From positions 1,488,001 to 1,552,000 of the forward strand of contig JAGTXZ010000008.1 of assembly GCA_018398575.1 (NCBI GenBank): a stretch of 64,000 nucleotides of DNA, given 5' to 3'. The notes beneath the pieces were generated by a model. The model did not search any database. It was not told the origin of the DNA and worked only from the letters and a program-made list of their open reading frames with translations. The position numbers and the translations under genes are program-made. Source of the stretch: Ampelomyces quisqualis. Taxonomy: Eukaryota > Ascomycota > Dothideomycetes > Pleosporales > Phaeosphaeriaceae. The first letter of the stretch is position 1; each line of letters begins with the position of its first letter. Positions 44,472 to 56,425 of this stretch are shown here, piece by piece.

Positions 44472-44909
44472 AGAGGTGGGGTTATTTTTGGATAAAGGTT
44501 GTACTACGATAAGCTTTTCTGGTTGTTTGTTGTTGGAGCGGGTGCGTATTCGTATTCTTTGGTATAGGCTGTTGTAAATTCATTTGGATATTTCAGATTT
44601 CAGCTTGGCTGGGAGAATTAGGACTAGGTCGTGGGTCATGTCGATGCAGGATCCTGTATCCTGCATATGTAGTACAATGTACCTTAGTACCTATGGTCAT
44701 TGCGATTCTTGTCTGTGAAGATAAGATTTGTAGGTATTCTGGAAGGAAGAGATAATGATAATATACGACCACAAGAAAAAATGTCCGAGTTGATTTTCAT
44801 CTTAGATCTATCAACACTCAAAACTTGTTTACGCACCGAGGGTACTGTGTACTACTCTAAGAATCCCATCACATCAACCCCCAAGGCTGTTCACAACCCA
44901 AGAATTTAT
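44472..44909. other. 3' intergenic region
   Basis: This lies between the ends of the DUF1989 gene and the broken repeat gene, which converge. It is fairly AT-rich and nothing is recognised. Confidence 0.45.
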
Positions 44910-47362
44910 CTACTGAACAACATACCCAACCCCACACCCACTAACACACGTGTACGTCGGACACCCCACCGCCACCGTCCTCGTCACAACACCCACACTA
45001 CAACTCTTCGTCGGCTTCGGAACCTTGTCCGTCTCAACCCTAACCACCCTCTTCTCCATCTTGACTATTTTGTTCAAATCGCACGGCGTCGCGCGCGGCG
45101 GACACGTCGGTGCCACACACGTCGGCTTCAGCGCGACGGTCGTGACAGTCGAACACGCAGGGACAAACGTTGGAAACAGGATATCTGTAGACCTGACTGA
45201 TTGCAGCGGAGAGGCCGTGAGACAAATGCACTTGGTACAAACGTTTGTAGATATTTTGACTACGGGACAGTTGGGGATACTGCCTTGGGACACGTCCTCG
45301 TCGACAACGTTCAAGTGCTTGGGAATGTAGTGGCAGATTGGCTTGCGCCTGAAATGTGGACACGCTTTGATGTTCGGTGACGTCGTGGCGGTGCCGCAAG
45401 GGCGGTCGTGGAGGACGGCGGCGGCAGTGGGTTCTGGAGTGGCGGAGCGGCGCCAGATGATGCCGCGTACGGTGGAGACTTCGGGAAGCCAAGCTGAGTG
45501 GGTCACGTAGCCGAAGCCAATGGAGTTGTACTGGGCTTCCGCGTTGCGCTTCTGACGTCCCCATATGACGGTCGAGTCTGGTTGTCCGAGAGTCTAGGTG
45601 TCGTCTTGTCGCTCGCCCCAACCGACTGATTGTTTGGGAGGTGAGATGCTGATTGTGTTCGGCGGAGTCGGGGCTGGGATGGAAGAGAGGACAGTGGGGC
45701 TTACGTCTTCTGGGTCTTCTGATTCTTCTTGAAGTTTTCCCCAGATGACAGTCGCAGTAGGTGGTGCAAGAGTAATCTCATTCGGCAGAGTGGGAACAGG
45801 TAAGGGAGGAATCTCAATCGGGCTCTCTGGTAACTCAGGGTCCTCTGGGAACTCTTCATCTGGAATTTCAGGGAAACCAGTAGGTTCAGCATCCTCCTGG
45901 CGCTTGTCCCACATGACAGTGGCTTCAACAGGGCCAAGGTGAATCAAATTTGATTGCATTGGCCAGGTGAAAGGTAGCGGTGTCGCTTCCGCCGCTCGCT
46001 TGTCCCAGCTGATCCATCCAGATGGCTTTCCAATGGTGATTTCGTCACTTTGCTGCGGTGGTGCCGGTACTTCCGGCCCCCCTGGTTCTGGCTCTTCAGG
46101 CTCTGGAATCGGCGTTGCTGTCACTGTTGCGGACGGCTTTGGTGCCGATGTTGGTGTTGGAGTGGGAGTGACCTTTGGGGTTGAAATTGGGGTTGGTGAT
46201 ACCTTTGTCGAGCTAGGAGTCGGTGACGTCTTTTTCGAACTAGGAGCTGGGGATGGCTTCTTAGTTGAGGACGAATTTTTTGTGCTAGAGCTCGACTTCT
46301 TAGTACTCGTCGTAGGCTTCGGTGTTGGTTTCGGCGCCGGTGCTGGCTTTGATGTAGGAGCAGCATCCGCATTTACCTCTCGCTTCTCCTTTCCAAAATT
46401 TCAACCGACATAGCAGGATGATTTTCCGTGTCTAATACGGTCGCTCAACTTTGGTGGAGTTGGCATAAGACTGGGCGTTGGTGTTGGCCTTGCAGTCGAC
46501 AAAGGCACGGATGACGCCTTTGGAGTGGAAGACTTCTTCGACTTCGGTGGCCATGGCCTATACGGTGGGTATTCAGGATACTCTGGCTTTTTCGTGGTCG
46601 TGGGCTTTCTGGCAGATGAGTTCGCAGTAATAGACGGCTTTGGGCTAGATTTTGGTGGCTCTGGCTTGTTGCTGGACTCTGGTGGGATCACTACGGAGGA
46701 CTTGGGCGACTCAGGTACTGGATTCGATGGACCTTGACCGTCCCATGAAATCCAGTAAGATGGAGTGCCCAATGAGATCTGATCAGTAGGCTTTCCGGGG
46801 GCTGGATAGTCAGGCTCGTCTAGCGTCGGCGTAGGTGCTGGGCCATCAGTCTCCCAGCTGACCCAGTAGCTTGGCGTACCCAGAGAGATCTGGTCAGTGG
46901 GTTTTCCTGGAGCTGGATAATCTGGCGTCTCAGGGTCAGGGGTCGGTGCTGAGGGACCTGTGTCCCAAGAGACCCAAAAGCTCGGTTTGCCTATGGAGAA
47001 CTGATCGGTGGGCTTGCCAGGAGCTAGATACACTGGCTCTTCCGGTTCTTTGGTCGGAGCTGGAGCATCTGACTCCCATGAGACCCAATAAGAGGGAGTT
47101 CCCAGGGATATTTGGTCACTCGGCTTAGGCTGGAAGATCGGGGGGAGTTCGACTGCGTCAGATGGCTCAGGAGTGGGCTGCGGGTCTCCCGATTCAAACG
47201 TTACGCTCTGTCGAGGCGGAGTCAAGACCTGACGGTGTTGAATTCCTGCGGGCAAAGCGCTGATGCTGTGCAACATTAGAGTTGCTTGTTGCAAAAGACT
47301 GAGTAGTAATACCTTGCCGCAAGGCCAAGCAGAGCCCACACGCTGTGCTGGGCTGTTACCAT
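44910..47362 (-). pseudogene. secreted W-rich repeat protein gene broken by two stops
   Basis: Exon 1 is 47313-47362 and exon 2 begins at 47265 after a 47-bp GTATTA...CACAG intron. The spliced start MVTAQHSVWALLGLAASISA is a clear secretion signal. One frame then runs to TAG at 44910-44912, about 801 codons, interrupted by TGA at 46401-46403 and TAG at 45594-45596. The TGA replaces the Trp expected in the repeat and the TAG is one C-to-T step from CAG, so both are transitions. Content in order: about ten copies of a short core ending in V/I-x-W, three of them in perfect 37-residue units, a Ser/Thr/Pro/Lys-rich stalk, and a Cys-rich C-terminus of about 130 residues. A wall-associated or secreted protein is inferred. 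It may still make a truncated product of about 300 residues. Confidence 0.7.
46732..47126 (-). repeat. 37-residue (111-bp) tandem coding repeats
   Basis: Units at 47126-47016, 47015-46905 and 46904-46794, plus a partial fourth, encode KP[ST]DQ[IF]S[LI]G, then P-S-[YF]-W-[VI]-S-W, then an acidic/Pro linker ending APG. More divergent cores continue downstream in the same frame. Confidence 0.92.
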
Positions 47363-48389
47363 AGTTGCGCGACGTTGTTCCACAAAAACTGCCTTGACAA
47401 GAGAGTAAACGTTGAACGGTACTGTAAATCACTGTCACATACCATCGTGTTATAGAAGTTCCTCGGGTTCCCACTGTGGTGAGTACAGCAGAGCGGTGCT
47501 TGTACTATCCGCATATGAAATATACGAGGTCAGACACCATCCTCTGTGCCACAGTATCGACTGCACACACGATGCGCTCCAAATCTTGGATGAAAGAGCC
47601 CAAGCAGGGCATGTTCTGGCTCTAGGGCGACTTATTGAGCCGGCGAAGCAATTAATGCTGATAAATCTCGGATGGAAGAGTGACATGACCTGGGGATACA
47701 CTATTATTAGACTGCGAGAGTGTTGACCTGATTTTCTGAGACGTTGATTTGGCTAGGTGAGGATAAAACTCGGCACTATTAGAGTGGCTATTGTTCGGAT
47801 ATATTGATGGTAAATTGATGATTGTGGTACAGGGATACGGCAGCAACCGAACGTAACTTACTTATAACCGTCGCGAAGAACCGGCGTACCCTGCACAGCT
47901 TTGATGTTAGGTCGGCCCAGGTTGATGTCACCAACCTGCCTGCTTCTTTATCGTGTCTCCTCATCCCCAGAACTTATCGTGGCCGTGGTCTAGATGCGGG
48001 TATATTCGCCATTCTCGTACCTACCTATTCCGGACAAGTCAACACTGAGCAAGCATCGCTTGGAGAACATTCACGAGCAATTGATGAGCAAACATGTCTG
48101 TTACTATGTGCCAAGGCCTGTTCATGGGCCTAAATAAAGATATTTCTTGACGGAGTCGGTGAAAAGGCCTCAGCGAAGCGAAGCCAGGCAAAAAGAGAGT
48201 TGTAACACTCGTGATCGAGGCAAGCATGCTAATCGCAACGCGTGGCATGCGTGATCGGCTAGGCCTGGTGGTAGGACAATGACGAGCAGAGTGTCTTTCG
48301 TACAAATGTACTTGATCTGCGTGCAATGCTCGGACGTAGACGTGAAGCAAAATTGGTGGTCTGAGAAGTTTCTCCCCAGACGTCTTCTT
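47363..48389. other. intergenic, 1.0 kb, nothing recognised
   Basis: This separates the broken repeat gene from QRI7. Only short frames without domains are present. Confidence 0.4.
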
Positions 48390-49955
48390 CTAGCCATCCA
48401 TTACCGGGTTTAGCAGTTGTTCAAGGGGCCACTTCCGTATAGCACGGATGCTGAGCGGATCCGTGTGACCAGCCTCAAACATCTCTAGTCCAGTCCACGC
48501 GATCATGGCAGCGTTGTCAGTACAATAGCTTGGCGGTGGGAAGTAGAGCTTGACATCAGGATAACCATAAGCACAAAGTGTGCTGGCAAGTATATGCCTC
48601 AAAAAAGCGTTTGCAGCTACACCTCCTGCAAGCACAACTGAACGAGGTGCCGAGTCATGATTCATCGTCTGGAAAGCGAGGATCACGCGATACGCAACAT
48701 GCTCGAAAGCCGCACGCATCGTCTCTCTAGCAACGTCCCGTTTCTCCTCAAGGCTGATGTCGTCGATATTCCGCTCGAGTTTCGTGCGTTTTCTCGTAGC
48801 TGGATCCGTCTGATATCGAACAACGCGTTCAGCGGCGGTTAGCAGACCGGAAAAACTCAGCTCGCTATTCTGGATCTTGGGGCCAGCGCGTCCGGTGATT
48901 AGTGGTTGATTCAGGCTCCAACCCCACTTGGTTGCACTTCTTTTCAGGGCATCCTCGTGGTTAGATGGAACCTCGTACCAATCGTAGTCGCCCGAAGTTT
49001 CCAAGTACTGACTGGCAGAGCATCCGGTAGCATCTGTTACCGGCTTGTTTTGAGGTGCGCCAGAAGAAGACACGTCTCTAGGGCTTCTTCCAGCTACGTT
49101 GTCAGATACTCTTTTTGCGAATGCAAATTGGTCGAGTAAGGCCCCATACATGGTGCTCTGGGTGGTCTGCAGCAGCTCAGGTGGTAGCAGGATTCGCGCA
49201 AGCTTATCAAGACATTCGCCCACAGCAATGTCATTGGTGCTACCTAGCAAACGATGTTCCGTGGCCGACAACGAGTGTACAAGCAAAGTGTGGCCGCCAG
49301 ATGCGAGGATAGAGAGGAATGGAAAATTGGGTTCCAAGGACGTCGTCGGCGGCAATCCAAGAGCGCTGACGAGCCGCGGAGTCAGAGCGTGCGCTTGCAT
49401 GTGGTGTACACCGACAAGCGGTTTCTATCGGGTGACTCAGCTACGTCCTCTTAGGCGATGGATGCATTATACCTGCCATGCTACCGCAAGGCCTTTGGCA
49501 GTATCAAGTCCTGTGAAGAGGTTAGACCTCATACCAGGGCCTCGAGTGACAGAGATGAAATCTGGCAGTCGCCTAATTATCACATGATCTGAACTTTCAT
49601 GGGCTTTGCCTTGCAGCACTCCTTGGTCCATGACGACATGACTGGTCTTCTTTGGTGGGAGGTGGGCAATGGCCTCGCGGACCAGATTTGCGAGGTTTTC
49701 TTGGTGAGACCGGAGAGACACAAGGGGGTGTACGCCCAGGAATTCAGCGTTGTTCGAAGTGACCTTCTTGTGGAAGTGTAGCTGTGCAACGTGGCGGCCG
49801 TGTTCGGTGGTCTTCTCCAGAATGGCAACCGAGGTGTCGTCGCAGCTCGTCTCTATGGCCAGGGTCATCAAGCAGCGGCGGCTGTTTTTCTGCAGCCGGT
49901 GAAGCGATCGAACACGTGAGAAGCCATGCCGAGGACAGCCGGGACGGGGCCACAT
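48390..49955 (-). CDS. QRI7: mitochondrial tRNA N6-threonylcarbamoyladenosine synthase
   Basis: Exons 49473-49955 and 48390-49424 (GTATAA donor, GATAG acceptor, phase 0) give about 505 aa. This is a Kae1/TsaD/OSGEPL1-family protein that transfers the threonylcarbamoyl group to A37 of ANN-decoding tRNAs. Family motifs are AIETSCDDTSVAI, the metal-site HMQAH (169-173), SGGHT, AGGVAANAFLRH and CTDNAAMIAWTG. The first 29 residues (MWPRPGCPRHGFSRVRSLHR) are Arg-rich without acids, a good mitochondrial targeting peptide, which distinguishes it from nuclear/cytosolic Kae1. A loop of about 70 residues after LDKLAR is longer than in bacteria, as usual in fungal Qri7. Confidence 0.92.
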
Positions 49956-50186
49956 GGCGTGTCAGCGAGACGGTAGCTGGCGAGGGTGAAGGACGCGACC
50001 GGGAGGAAAGAATTGGCGATCAAGGGTCCAGGCTCGGTGACGTAGGGCCAATGGCGTCGCTCACATGTGCCCTAGGTTAGAGCCTCAACAGCACCCTACT
50101 CTACCTCGTAGTACGCGTGTCTACCAGCTCAACACCGCCCGTAGCCACTTGACGATGCGACGCGTCGTTCTTGCACGCCTTCTGCC

Positions 50187-52814
50187 ATGGCTGACGTGAA
50201 GAAAGAGAGCGACGGTCCGGCGCCGGGCTCGTCGTCTGGCTATGACGCTGCTCTTCTCCCCGACTACGGCGACGACTTCATCAACGAGGACGACTTTGCC
50301 GAGTTCGCGAAAGCACTAGCCGCGCCCGACCAGCTCTCTCCGTCCACCGAAGACCTGGCCGCCCCACAGCCCGAGTCGCGCAAGTTCTTCTCTGCCCTCA
50401 ACGACTGGCGCCCAATCCATCAACGCGTGCGACGGCGCAAGAAGAGCAAGGCGCCCCCGCGACGAGGAAAGGACGAGACCCGCGAGGGCTTCGTCTACGT
50501 GCTGCTGAAGTGGCCACTGCTCATCATAGTGCTGGGCTGGCTGCTGTTCCTGAGCATCGGCTATGTGTTCACGCGGGTGTACATCTACCTGTACGAGCGT
50601 CTCGTGACATGGCGGGGGACACGACAAAGGCTCCGCCAGCAGTTGCAGAGCGCGCCGTCATACGCGGACTGGATAACTGGCGCGACAGAGCTGGATGCAC
50701 ACCTCGGCAACGACGTGTGGAAGACGAAGCCCGCCTACGCCTACTATGACAGCTCCACGGTCAGCAGAGTGCATGAGCAGCTAGTGAAGCTCAGGGAAAA
50801 GGCCGAGGCAGACGAAGCCGGCCAGACAGGCCATCAGAGATCAGACGGCCAGCCGCCAGCTGTGGAGGACCTCCGGGCTCTACTGGAAGCCTGCGTGAAA
50901 AACAACTTCTGTGGCTTCGAGAACCCAAGGCTATATAGCGAGACCTACTACGGAACCAAGGACGCGGTCCAGAACTTTGTCCAAGAAGCCGAGGCCTCAT
51001 TGGCGTTCCTGAAGAACACAAAGCAACTGGACGCAGAAAACAAGCGAGCTCTCTTCAAACACCTGGGCAGCAACTTTGGACGCACGGCTCTGTGTCTGTC
51101 TGGCGGTGCGACTTTTGCATACTACCACTTTGGTGTCGCAAAGGCTCTCCTTGACGCCGATCTACTCCCAGAAGTCATCACCGGCACCTCCGGTGGAGCC
51201 CTGGTGGCTGCACTGCTTTGTACGAGGACCGATGACGAGCTAAAAAAGCTGTTGGTACCTGCATTAGCAGGTCGGATCACAGCCTGCCATGAAAGTACCT
51301 GGACATGGATGCAGCGTTGGTATTCCACCGGTGCACGCTTTGATAGTGTAGACTGGGCCAAAAGGTGTGCCTGGATGACACGAGGCAGCATGACCTTCAA
51401 GGAGGCTTACCAGCGCACTGGTAGAATACTCAACGTCTCATGTGTTCCATCGGACCCGCATTCTCCCACTATCCTAGCTAACCACATTACTTCTCCTCAA
51501 TGCGTAATTTGGTCTGCGGTGCTGGCATCGGCTGCAGTCCCTGGCATATTGAATCCGGTCGTACTCATGAAGAAGGACAACGATGGGAAGCTGTCGCCGT
51601 ATTCGTTCGGCCACAAGTGGAAGGATGGAAGTCTGAGGACCGACATCCCGCTCAAAGCGCTCAATCTACATTTCAATGTTCGCTTTTCCATTGTCAGCCA
51701 GGTCAACCCTCACATTAATATCTTTTTCTTCTCGTCCCGTGGCTCGGTTGGTCAACCCGTCACGCACCGACGAGGACGAGGCTGGAGGGGCGGCTTCATT
51801 GGGTCTGCGATAGAGCAGTATCTGAAACTCGATCTCAATAAATGGCTCAAGGTACTCCGCCATCTTGAACTGTTACCGCGCCCACTAGGCCAAGATTGGA
51901 GCGAAATTTGGTTGCAACGCTTCAGTGGGACCATCACAATCTGGCCGAAGTCGATCATTTCTGACTTCTTCTATATTCTATCTGATCCAACACCACAACG
52001 CTTGGCGCGCATGATTCATGTCGGCCAACAGTCAGTCTTCCCCAAACTAAAATTCATTGCGAATCGCAGTAAGCTAGAGCATATAATTCAACAAGGAAGA
52101 CGCCAGTATCGACCTCGCGGAACGCGTGATGGCGACCTTACCAACATGCTATCTGAGGACGATCTGCAAGGGCTACTCAAGCGCACCAAGAGCAAAGACG
52201 ACGCTGCATATCCGCTTTCTGGATCGGAATCGTCTTCATCGGCTGGCTATTCACGCCCTGGATCTCCGATAACTCTGCCGCTCGGCTTCACATTCACACG
52301 TAAGAACAAGAAGGGTCTTGCTCAGCTGGACACCAGTGGCAATCAGTCAACCGAAACACCTGACAGTCCCTCATTGTCTAAGCGCCTAAGTGGCTGGTGG
52401 TCCGCGAAGTCTCCTCGCGGCACTCAACCTCCAACCCCAAAAAACCCATCACCCTCACGCTCGCCGTACACGCATCATGACCGTCCCAATTCCATGTTCG
52501 AACTCCGTCCTCCGAAGGATGTCAAGGATCTCCAAACAATTAGCAACGAGCGACCATTTCACCGTAACAGCGACTTCATCGAGGAGATTCGAAGGCGCAG
52601 TAGTGTGTTTGTAGAAGGCTATGCCTCGGACAATGATGAGGAATATGCAAGCTCTTCGAAACAACACGAAGGAGGCGCATTCGGCGATGTTGATGCCGGC
52701 GCGGAAGATGCAGAGGATTATGGCGAAGCAGCAGACTTTGGCGACGACGAGGATGACGGCGATGATGTGCCGAACGTGGGGGTTGGACTCGACCTTGATG
52801 GACGCGCGTTATGA
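50187..52814 (+). CDS. patatin-like triacylglycerol lipase (Tgl4/Tgl5 / SDP1 type)
   Basis: This is a single-exon, 875-aa protein. Residues 105-133 form a hydrophobic hairpin-like segment typical of lipid-droplet-targeted members. The patatin domain runs from about 297 to 500: a Gly-rich SGGATFAYYHFG, the nucleophile Ser335 in GTSGG, and Asp480 in WKDGSLRTD. The dyad is complete. The family mobilises triacylglycerol from lipid droplets. The C-terminal 250 residues are Ser/Pro-rich and end in a strongly acidic tail, suggesting regulation by phosphorylation. It is the last intact gene before the AT-rich block, 0.3 kb from its edge. Confidence 0.92.
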   Translation: MADVKKESDGPAPGSSSGYDAALLPDYGDDFINEDDFAEFAKALAAPDQLSPSTEDLAAPQPESRKFFSALNDWRPIHQRVRRRKKSKAPPRRGKDETREGFVYVLLKWPLLIIVLGWLLFLSIGYVFTRVYIYLYERLVTWRGTRQRLRQQLQSAPSYADWITGATELDAHLGNDVWKTKPAYAYYDSSTVSRVHEQLVKLREKAEADEAGQTGHQRSDGQPPAVEDLRALLEACVKNNFCGFENPRLYSETYYGTKDAVQNFVQEAEASLAFLKNTKQLDAENKRALFKHLGSNFGRTALCLSGGATFAYYHFGVAKALLDADLLPEVITGTSGGALVAALLCTRTDDELKKLLVPALAGRITACHESTWTWMQRWYSTGARFDSVDWAKRCAWMTRGSMTFKEAYQRTGRILNVSCVPSDPHSPTILANHITSPQCVIWSAVLASAAVPGILNPVVLMKKDNDGKLSPYSFGHKWKDGSLRTDIPLKALNLHFNVRFSIVSQVNPHINIFFFSSRGSVGQPVTHRRGRGWRGGFIGSAIEQYLKLDLNKWLKVLRHLELLPRPLGQDWSEIWLQRFSGTITIWPKSIISDFFYILSDPTPQRLARMIHVGQQSVFPKLKFIANRSKLEHIIQQGRRQYRPRGTRDGDLTNMLSEDDLQGLLKRTKSKDDAAYPLSGSESSSSAGYSRPGSPITLPLGFTFTRKNKKGLAQLDTSGNQSTETPDSPSLSKRLSGWWSAKSPRGTQPPTPKNPSPSRSPYTHHDRPNSMFELRPPKDVKDLQTISNERPFHRNSDFIEEIRRRSSVFVEGYASDNDEEYASSSKQHEGGAFGDVDAGAEDAEDYGEAADFGDDEDDGDDVPNVGVGLDLDGRAL

Positions 52815-53130
52815 GTTTGGGTAGCGTGCTAAGAAGCTGTATAACTTAGACGTAATAGAAGCTTGCTGACAGCGGCCATCAGGCCTAGCAGTGGCCAGCG
52901 ATCGGTCAAGTGCAAGCCTGAGGTGACTCGAAGACATCGCATGCTCCACGGCGGACTGTAGTTTCTCATAGGACGTCAATTTACACCTTGAGGATAGACT
53001 GCACTAGAGCGTGCCTTAGTGCAGAGGGCACAAAGCTTGGCAAAGACGTCATCAACAACACGCTTTGACGCGCTGTCACTGCTACAGAACGGATCGAATA
53101 TGGAGTTTCCATGAAGGATCTCCTATTTTG
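52815..53130. other. transition from gene-rich DNA to AT-rich block
   Basis: Base composition is still balanced here and changes to TA-rich sequence at roughly 53,130. No gene is present. Confidence 0.6.
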
Positions 53131-53285
53131 GCTTAGTGCCTTAGCAGTGCCTGCCTGTAGATAGCTTAAGCCGCCTTACTTATAAGACTCTCAACTCTAA
53201 CTAATACAATTACAATATACACTAAGCTTTTGCTGTCTTTTAGGCCTTAGCTGTAGCATCTAGTAGCTAAAAACTTTCGCTCTAC

Positions 53286-53440
53286 TCTGCATTGCGCGTG
53301 TAGCTATCCTCCTAGTTCTGCATTGCGCGCATAAGCCTAACAAGCAATTGTTAGTCTTTCTGCTCTGCACTACGTGTAGTAGCTATCTCTAATCTGCATT
53401 ACATAGTGCTCTTCTACTCTGCATTAAGCGTATAGCTGCC
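53286..53440. repeat. irregular array of TCTGCATT-containing units
   Basis: TCTGCAYT recurs at 53286, 53317, 53364, 53393 and 53418, usually followed by a GCGCG- or TACG-like string and TAGCT. Spacing is irregular (25-47 bp), so this is a degenerate array near the left edge of the block. Confidence 0.55.
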
Positions 53441-55889
53441 TATTACTAAGATAAAGTACTAACTAGCCTAGCTCTGCTTACCTATACTACAGCTTTAGAT
53501 CTTAAACCTATATTAGACACCTAACTACTACTTTAAAACACAGCAATTAACAACTAGCTATAGTTTTCTAGCATATTTAGCCTGCTAACTGCCTAAAACT
53601 GTAGCACTATCTAACCCTAAGACTCCTAAGAGACTTGTAACTGCACCTTACAATTACCTTACATATATACCTCTTAAGAAACAAGTAGGCAGCTAAGAGC
53701 TTAGAGAATTAGATATTAACCTAAACAAAATAACTCTATCTTACTTATTGTCTCTACAAAGAACTTGTTGCTCTACTGCAGTAGTAACTAAATATACTAC
53801 GTTAAGCTAGCTGCGTTAACTACAGCGTACATAAACATAACAAGAAAAGAGAGGAAATCTTACGTTATCTAAGAAAGATACCTAGGCTAGCTTAGTTTAG
53901 AGTAAACTAGAACTAGAAGTAGCTAGTGTATCTAACCTAGGAGCAGCTAGTGCACCTAAGATTACTAACTAAAGCAAGCAATTACTACTGCTAGGAGTAG
54001 ACCTATTAGAAAGTATAGATCTAGCTTTCTTAAGCCTGCCCTGTGTCTCTTAAACACCCCCTTTTCAATTACTGTCTTCTCCTCTCTGTTAATCTTCTAA
54101 CACTCTCTCTTATTAACTAACTTCTATACAGTTGTCTCTAGTGCAACTATTTCTAGTTAACAACCTTTTTACAGCCTACTCTGTGCCTGGCTAGTTTTTT
54201 AACTTACAGCTAAGGCTGTTAGCGTTAGAACAGTCTTTAGAGCCTAATACTAGCGTCCTAACTAGAGCGTTATCTCTAACTAACTCTGCCCTTACAACTA
54301 ACCTTACAGCGTACTTCTTTAACTCTCTACGCCTAAATCTGCGTGCTCTACGCCCTTTCTCTATAGTACACAACCTAGCGCTAGCGTTAGCGCCTAGATT
54401 AGGGCTAGAGCCTGTACTAGAACCTCCTTAGGCGTACTCTAACAATTAATATTGCTAAGACGCTCTTATTATACTTAAAATTGTCTAACAACAAGTAGAA
54501 GGCAGGATCTTACTAATTTTTAGGGAGCCTATCCTTTTTACAAAAGCATAACAGGCAGCAGCTAACGCTATAGGCTGCCTAATATCCTGCATATATTGCG
54601 AAGAAAACTAACACTATACTATTAAGTATTTAGAGAGTAATAGTTTAAATCTTAATAACCTTAACTTCTAGCAAAACTGATTTATGCAAGGCCTAACTAA
54701 AGAAGCTAAGGAAGCTAATAATCTGCTAGTGCGCGTACAACAATAGGTACCCCTGCTTAAGCCTTAACTACTAGTAGTACTACTCTCTACCTAACCTGTG
54801 CGCGCTAAGCAGCCTAACTAGTTCTAACTATCTTTGTAACAACACTCTAACTAGCTGCATTGTTAGTTAGAAGAAATAGAGAAGATTCTGTAGGATTTCT
54901 CTCCTCTCTGTTACTAGTCTAAGTATTAACGTAACTAAGGATCTTGCTATAACACGCCTGCCTTCTAGTATTAACCTCTACTATAATAGTACACTATGCT
55001 TAGTGTGTTATGTGCAGGCTAATTATCTACTTACTAATACCTAGATAACCTATTGTTAAGCAGCTCTTTCTTAGATAGCAGACAATCTTGTTACTAATAT
55101 TAGAGGCAAGAAAAACAGCATTAACACTACTACTACTGTAATAGTTTTACTAAATCTGGCGCTACTAAACTAGTAAATGGTTATTACCTAAAACCTAATA
55201 AAATAGGCACGTATAATAGCACTACTAGCGTCTATCTATACGCCTAGCAAATTAGCCTGCGCGTTAACTAGTATAGCTTTACTTAAGTACTTAAAGTGCT
55301 CCTATTGTGTATAAAAGGCTAAGCTCTAGAATAGTACGCCTCTCTGTTAGAACCTAAGCACAAACGCATAATAATAAGCGTTAATGCGTAGATTGATTTA
55401 CTCTACTACTGCTTCTAACGCAATATTATTAGTGCAGAATAGAAGGCTAGAGCTCTAAAGCACTAATTTAATCAGAAGTTGTTAGTCTAGAACTATATTA
55501 CTAGGAAATAGACCCTTCTGTATAATGCTAGCTATAATCCTATTGCCTAGGAAATTATAATAATCTATAAGATCTGGTTAGATCTTAACCTGCTCCTTAT
55601 AGCTTTAGTATTTATCTACGCTAATATAACTATAGAAACCTTTATTAATAAGTGTTATTAAAAAGAGGACTTATATTAGCAGGCCTAGGAGGAGTAGCGC
55701 ACTTAGGCTTACTGTAAGTTTAAATCTATTGCAAGACAGTTTGCTTAGAACTGTTAGGCAGCCTGCTGCAATCGCAAGCGCAAGAATTGTAATCCTCTGT
55801 TACTAAAAAAGACCTCTAAACGCGTCTTACTGCGCGCTGTAGTACCTACTACTATTGTTCTTAGAGTAGTTGCTCTATTATATGCTCTG

Positions 55890-55965
55890 CGCCTGCTAAA
55901 ATACTTATACACCTACTGTAGTAGAGAGTATCACAACAATCTTTACCTAACTTAGCCTAAGTTTT
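55890..55965 (+). pseudogene. gag zinc-knuckle trace
   Basis: YTYCSREYHNN resembles the CxxCxxxxH core of a gag CCHC knuckle with some ligands lost. The upstream region (about 54.6-55.9 kb) has the basic/helical character of a capsid but is too broken to define. Confidence 0.45.
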
Positions 55966-56200
55966 AAAAACGTATTACGTTTTTGGCTAATGCTATATTA
56001 TCTTTCTTTAGAGAATCTTCTAACAATAACTTAACTTTAGAGACTAAACTTAATAACTAAGTATTCTAGAGCAATAGAGTTAAAGCTATTTTAACTACTA
56101 AGTTAGAAAACTCCTAACAGAGCTCTAGACAGACAGCTGTAACTCTAATCTTGCTACTTCTGCTGTCTATAGTTTAAGCAGATTAGATCTTTCTTTTCCT

Positions 56201-56425
56201 TTGTTAACTAGTAATTTAGTATTAGTATCCCTTAAACTAGTTGCTAATACTATTCTTATTACTACATTTACTAATTGCAATAAGCCTACCAAAGCTTACA
56301 TACACGCTCTAGATAACGTTCCTATCAAATTCTGCCTAGATACTAGCGTAGGTGTATCTTTAATTTGGCGCAACAAGCTTATTTACTATCCTCGCGCAGT
56401 AATTAAAGAACTTAAAGAAGACTAG
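56201..56425 (+). pseudogene. possible retropepsin remnant
   Basis: A 74-codon frame contains KFCLDTSVGVSLIW, where a retroviral-type aspartic protease would have a D-[TS]-G-A active site. The position between gag and reverse transcriptase fits. Confidence 0.45.
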
